A stretch of DNA of 15,738 nucleotides from Streptosporangiaceae bacterium. GTDB taxonomy: Bacteria > Actinomycetota > Actinomycetes > Streptosporangiales > Streptosporangiaceae. Position 1 is the stretch's first letter. Each line of letters begins with the position of its first letter. The DNA is taken from contig JASHOI010000207.1 in NCBI GenBank assembly GCA_030041195.1, positions 1-15,738 on the forward strand. Direction: 5' to 3'. A program made the translations under genes and the position numbers. The notes beneath the pieces were generated by a model that was not told the origin of the DNA, searched no databases, and saw only the letters and a program-made list of their open reading frames with translations. Below are positions 14,272 to 15,738 of the stretch, in pieces.

Positions 14272-15444
14272 ATGAGCTTGTCCGCGGACTTCTCGGCGAT
14301 CCCCGGCGGCAGCCGCGCGGCCGAGATCGAGCAGCTGTGCGACGCGATGGAGGCGGCCGGCGACGCGGGCCGCTACCCGCGGCTGACGGTCCAGCGGCCC
14401 TGGTCGGCGGACAACCCGGTGCTCGAGGGCGAGTTCGCCTCGCCCAGGGCGATCCGCTGGTACCTGGAGCGGGAGCTGGCCAAGCTGGCTGCCGACGGGG
14501 CCCGGATCCTGGTCTCCCCCGGGCGCGAGGCCCTGGACCTGCATGACCCCGCGATCGGGCCCGCCGTCGACGAGACCCGGTGGGACCTGCGGCGCAAGAA
14601 GCTGTTCCTGTTCGGGCCGGAGCGGATGGCGCTGTCGATCGACCGGCTGAAGCACTACACCGGGACGCCCGCCGAGCTGTTCCAGCGGTACGTGCTGCTC
14701 ACCAACTACTCCTGGCACGTGACCGAGTTCCGTGCCGCCCTGCCCGACTGCGTCGGCCCCGATGCCGACGGGCGCCAGATGCCCGCCTGGCACCATGTGC
14801 GCCCCGGGCGCTCCGGCCTGACCATGGTGAACATCGGCGTCGGCCCGGCCAACGCCAAGACGATCACCGACCACCTGGCCGTGCTGCGCCCGGACCTGAT
14901 GCTGATGATCGGGCACTGCGCCGGCCTGCGGAACCACCAGGACATCGGGGACCTGGTGCTGGCGACCGCGTTCGTGCGCGACGACCACGTCCTGGACGAG
15001 ATGCTGCCGCTGAGCGTTCCGGTCGTCTCCAACTACACGCTGAACTCGCTGCTGGTCGGCGAGCTGACCGCCCGCGGCCTGCGCAGCCGGATGGGCATCG
15101 TGTTCACCACCGGGAACCGGGACTGGGAGCTGAACCTGGCCATGTTCGAGGAGCGGCTGCGGGTGTCGCGCGCCCTGGCCGTGGACATGGAGTCCGCGAC
15201 CGTGGCGGCGAACGGGTTCCGCTACCGGATCCCCACCGCCACCCTGCTCGCGGTCAGCGACAAGCCCCTGCACGCCCGCCCCAAGCTCAGCGTGGACGCC
15301 CAGGGCTTCTACGCCGCCAGCCGCCGCCAGCACGTCGAGATCGCCATCGCCGTGGCCGAGAAGGTCAGGCAGCTGTACCCCGGCGGCCTGCCCACCGCCG
15401 ACCTCCGCTCCCCCGACGAGCCGCTGCTCGGCGTCACCGAATGA
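14272..15444 (+). CDS. amn: AMP nucleosidase
   Basis: Cytoplasmic purine-salvage enzyme hydrolysing AMP to adenine and ribose 5-phosphate. The 390-residue protein has an N-terminal Amn-specific domain (about 1-170: AIRWYLERELAKL, then RWDLRRKKLFLFGPERMALSIDRLKHYTGT and LFQRYVLLTNYSWHV) and a C-terminal nucleoside-phosphorylase-like domain. The latter shows VNIGVGPANAKTITDHLAVLRPD, MIGHCAGLR (212-220), FTTGNRDWE, VDMESATVA (304-312, with Glu307) and LAVSDKPLH (Asp330), matching the phosphate- and purine-binding segments of the family. E. coli Amn is about 484 aa, so this form is shorter, mainly in the N-terminal region as far as I can judge. The ATG at 14272 has no clear ribosome site within 12 nt. 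It lies 45 nt after the tannase gene, and cotranscription is possible but the functions look unrelated. Confidence 0.9.
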   Translation: MSLSADFSAIPGGSRAAEIEQLCDAMEAAGDAGRYPRLTVQRPWSADNPVLEGEFASPRAIRWYLERELAKLAADGARILVSPGREALDLHDPAIGPAVDETRWDLRRKKLFLFGPERMALSIDRLKHYTGTPAELFQRYVLLTNYSWHVTEFRAALPDCVGPDADGRQMPAWHHVRPGRSGLTMVNIGVGPANAKTITDHLAVLRPDLMLMIGHCAGLRNHQDIGDLVLATAFVRDDHVLDEMLPLSVPVVSNYTLNSLLVGELTARGLRSRMGIVFTTGNRDWELNLAMFEERLRVSRALAVDMESATVAANGFRYRIPTATLLAVSDKPLHARPKLSVDAQGFYAASRRQHVEIAIAVAEKVRQLYPGGLPTADLRSPDEPLLGVTE

Positions 15445-15497
15445 GGGCCGGCCCGGCACTAGCGGCCGTGTTCTCGCCAATGCTAACATTCACAAAT

Positions 15498-15581
15498 ATG
15501 AGAGTGGCCCGAACGGGAGGCCGGTTGATGGTCGCGCTCGGCGGGAACGGTGGCGAGCCCGCCCCCGGAGGACCGCGGTGA
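15498..15581 (+). CDS. Possible 27-codon leader ORF coupled to PLDc_N gene
   Basis: An ATG at 15498 opens a short frame (MRVARTGGRLMVALGGNGG, then EPAPGGPR) that ends in a TGA at 15579-15581, overlapping the downstream GTG start as GTGA. A candidate -10 box TAACAT (15484-15489) lies 8 nt before the ATG, so the transcript could be leaderless; I see no matching -35. An internal ATG at 15528 has a ribosome site (GGGAGG, 7 nt) and would give 17 codons. The peptide has no recognisable domain. It may be a coupling leader or a chance ORF. Confidence 0.35.
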   Translation: MRVARTGGRLMVALGGNGGEPAPGGPR

Positions 15582-15738
15582 ACCCGGCCGCGGTGATGCT
15601 TCCGCTGTTCGCGGCGGCGATCGCGTTCGAGGCGGTCTGCCTGGCCGACCTCGCCAGGGCCGAGGAGGTGCGGCGCCTGCCGCGCGGGGCGTGGATGGTG
15701 ATCTGCCTGGTCTCGATCCCGCTGGGCGGGATCCTCTA
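15578..15738 (+). CDS. PLDc_N-domain membrane protein, 5' part only
   Basis: The gene runs off the right edge; 53 complete codons are visible. The GTG at 15578 is chosen for a good ribosome site (GGAGGA, 5 nt). The sequence starts VNPAAVMLPLFAAAIAFEAVC, a first membrane helix, then LADLARAEEVRRLPRGAW, then a second hydrophobic segment (MVICLVSIPLGGILY). The order hydrophobic helix, D-x-x-R, 'LP..xW', helix with P-x-G-G-I-L/Y is that of the phospholipase D-nuclease N-terminal (PLDc_N) transmembrane domain. In actinomycetes such short proteins often precede ABC-transporter genes; the continuation is outside the window. Its start overlaps the stop of the upstream short ORF by four bases, suggesting translational coupling. 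Confidence 0.72.
   Translation, partial: MNPAAVMLPLFAAAIAFEAVCLADLARAEEVRRLPRGAWMVICLVSIPLGGIL

Noticed and set aside
13462..15489. 675-residue minus-strand open frame across the tannase and AMP nucleosidase genes
   Set aside because: It spans two well-supported genes on the opposite strand, and its sequence is repetitive and compositionally biased with no recognisable motif.

Overview
The window is visibly GC-rich, with G or C at most third codon positions. It encodes a DUF574-type SAM methyltransferase, an ECF41/SigJ-type sigma factor, a Tat-exported phosphatase, an F420/LLM-type oxidoreductase and a PLDc_N membrane protein. This combination points to an actinomycete chromosome (Streptomyces/Streptosporangiales-like). 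That assignment is inference from gene families; there is no rRNA marker. I see no tRNA, rRNA, CRISPR array, transposase or attachment site, and no gene-free stretch exceeds about 300 bases.

Layout, left to right. (i) 64-3000: a small PH-like hypothetical protein and a Tat-exported purple acid phosphatase, both on the minus strand. A metallo-beta-lactamase-fold hydrolase diverges from the phosphatase, and the shared upstream region carries 11-nt-periodic repeats resembling a PHO box. (ii) 3015-4574: two adjacent broken redox genes on the minus strand. One is an LLM-class oxidoreductase with a single frameshift; the other is an aldo/keto reductase that has lost three internal segments. (iii) 4780-5589: a DUF574 methyltransferase. 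(iv) 5625-8729: a divergent module. On the minus strand an XRE-type regulator is coupled to an HxGH nucleotidyltransferase; on the plus strand an MFS exporter is coupled to a protein with two DGPF/YCII domains. A perfect 7-3-7 palindrome lies between the two arms over a candidate -10 box. (v) 8773-10155: a lipoprotein of the sorbosone/glucose dehydrogenase beta-propeller family, minus strand. (vi) 10231-12166: an NAD-dependent epimerase-like gene followed by an ECF41 sigma factor with a fused SnoaL-like domain. Upstream is a good match to the ECF41 promoter, so this looks like a self-contained regulated operon. (vii) 12262-15444: a secreted tannase/feruloyl-esterase-family enzyme, then an AMP nucleosidase. 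(viii) 15498-15738: a possible 27-codon leader ORF overlapping by four bases the start of a PLDc_N membrane protein that runs off the right edge.

Most genes are recognisable accessory metabolism, export and stress genes. The parts most worth a second look are the ECF41 operon with its promoter, the regulator/nucleotidyltransferase versus MFS/double-DGPF module with its operator, the two decaying oxidoreductases, and the coupled leader ORF at the right edge. I found no convincing wholly new system; the divergent module in (iv) is the closest candidate.
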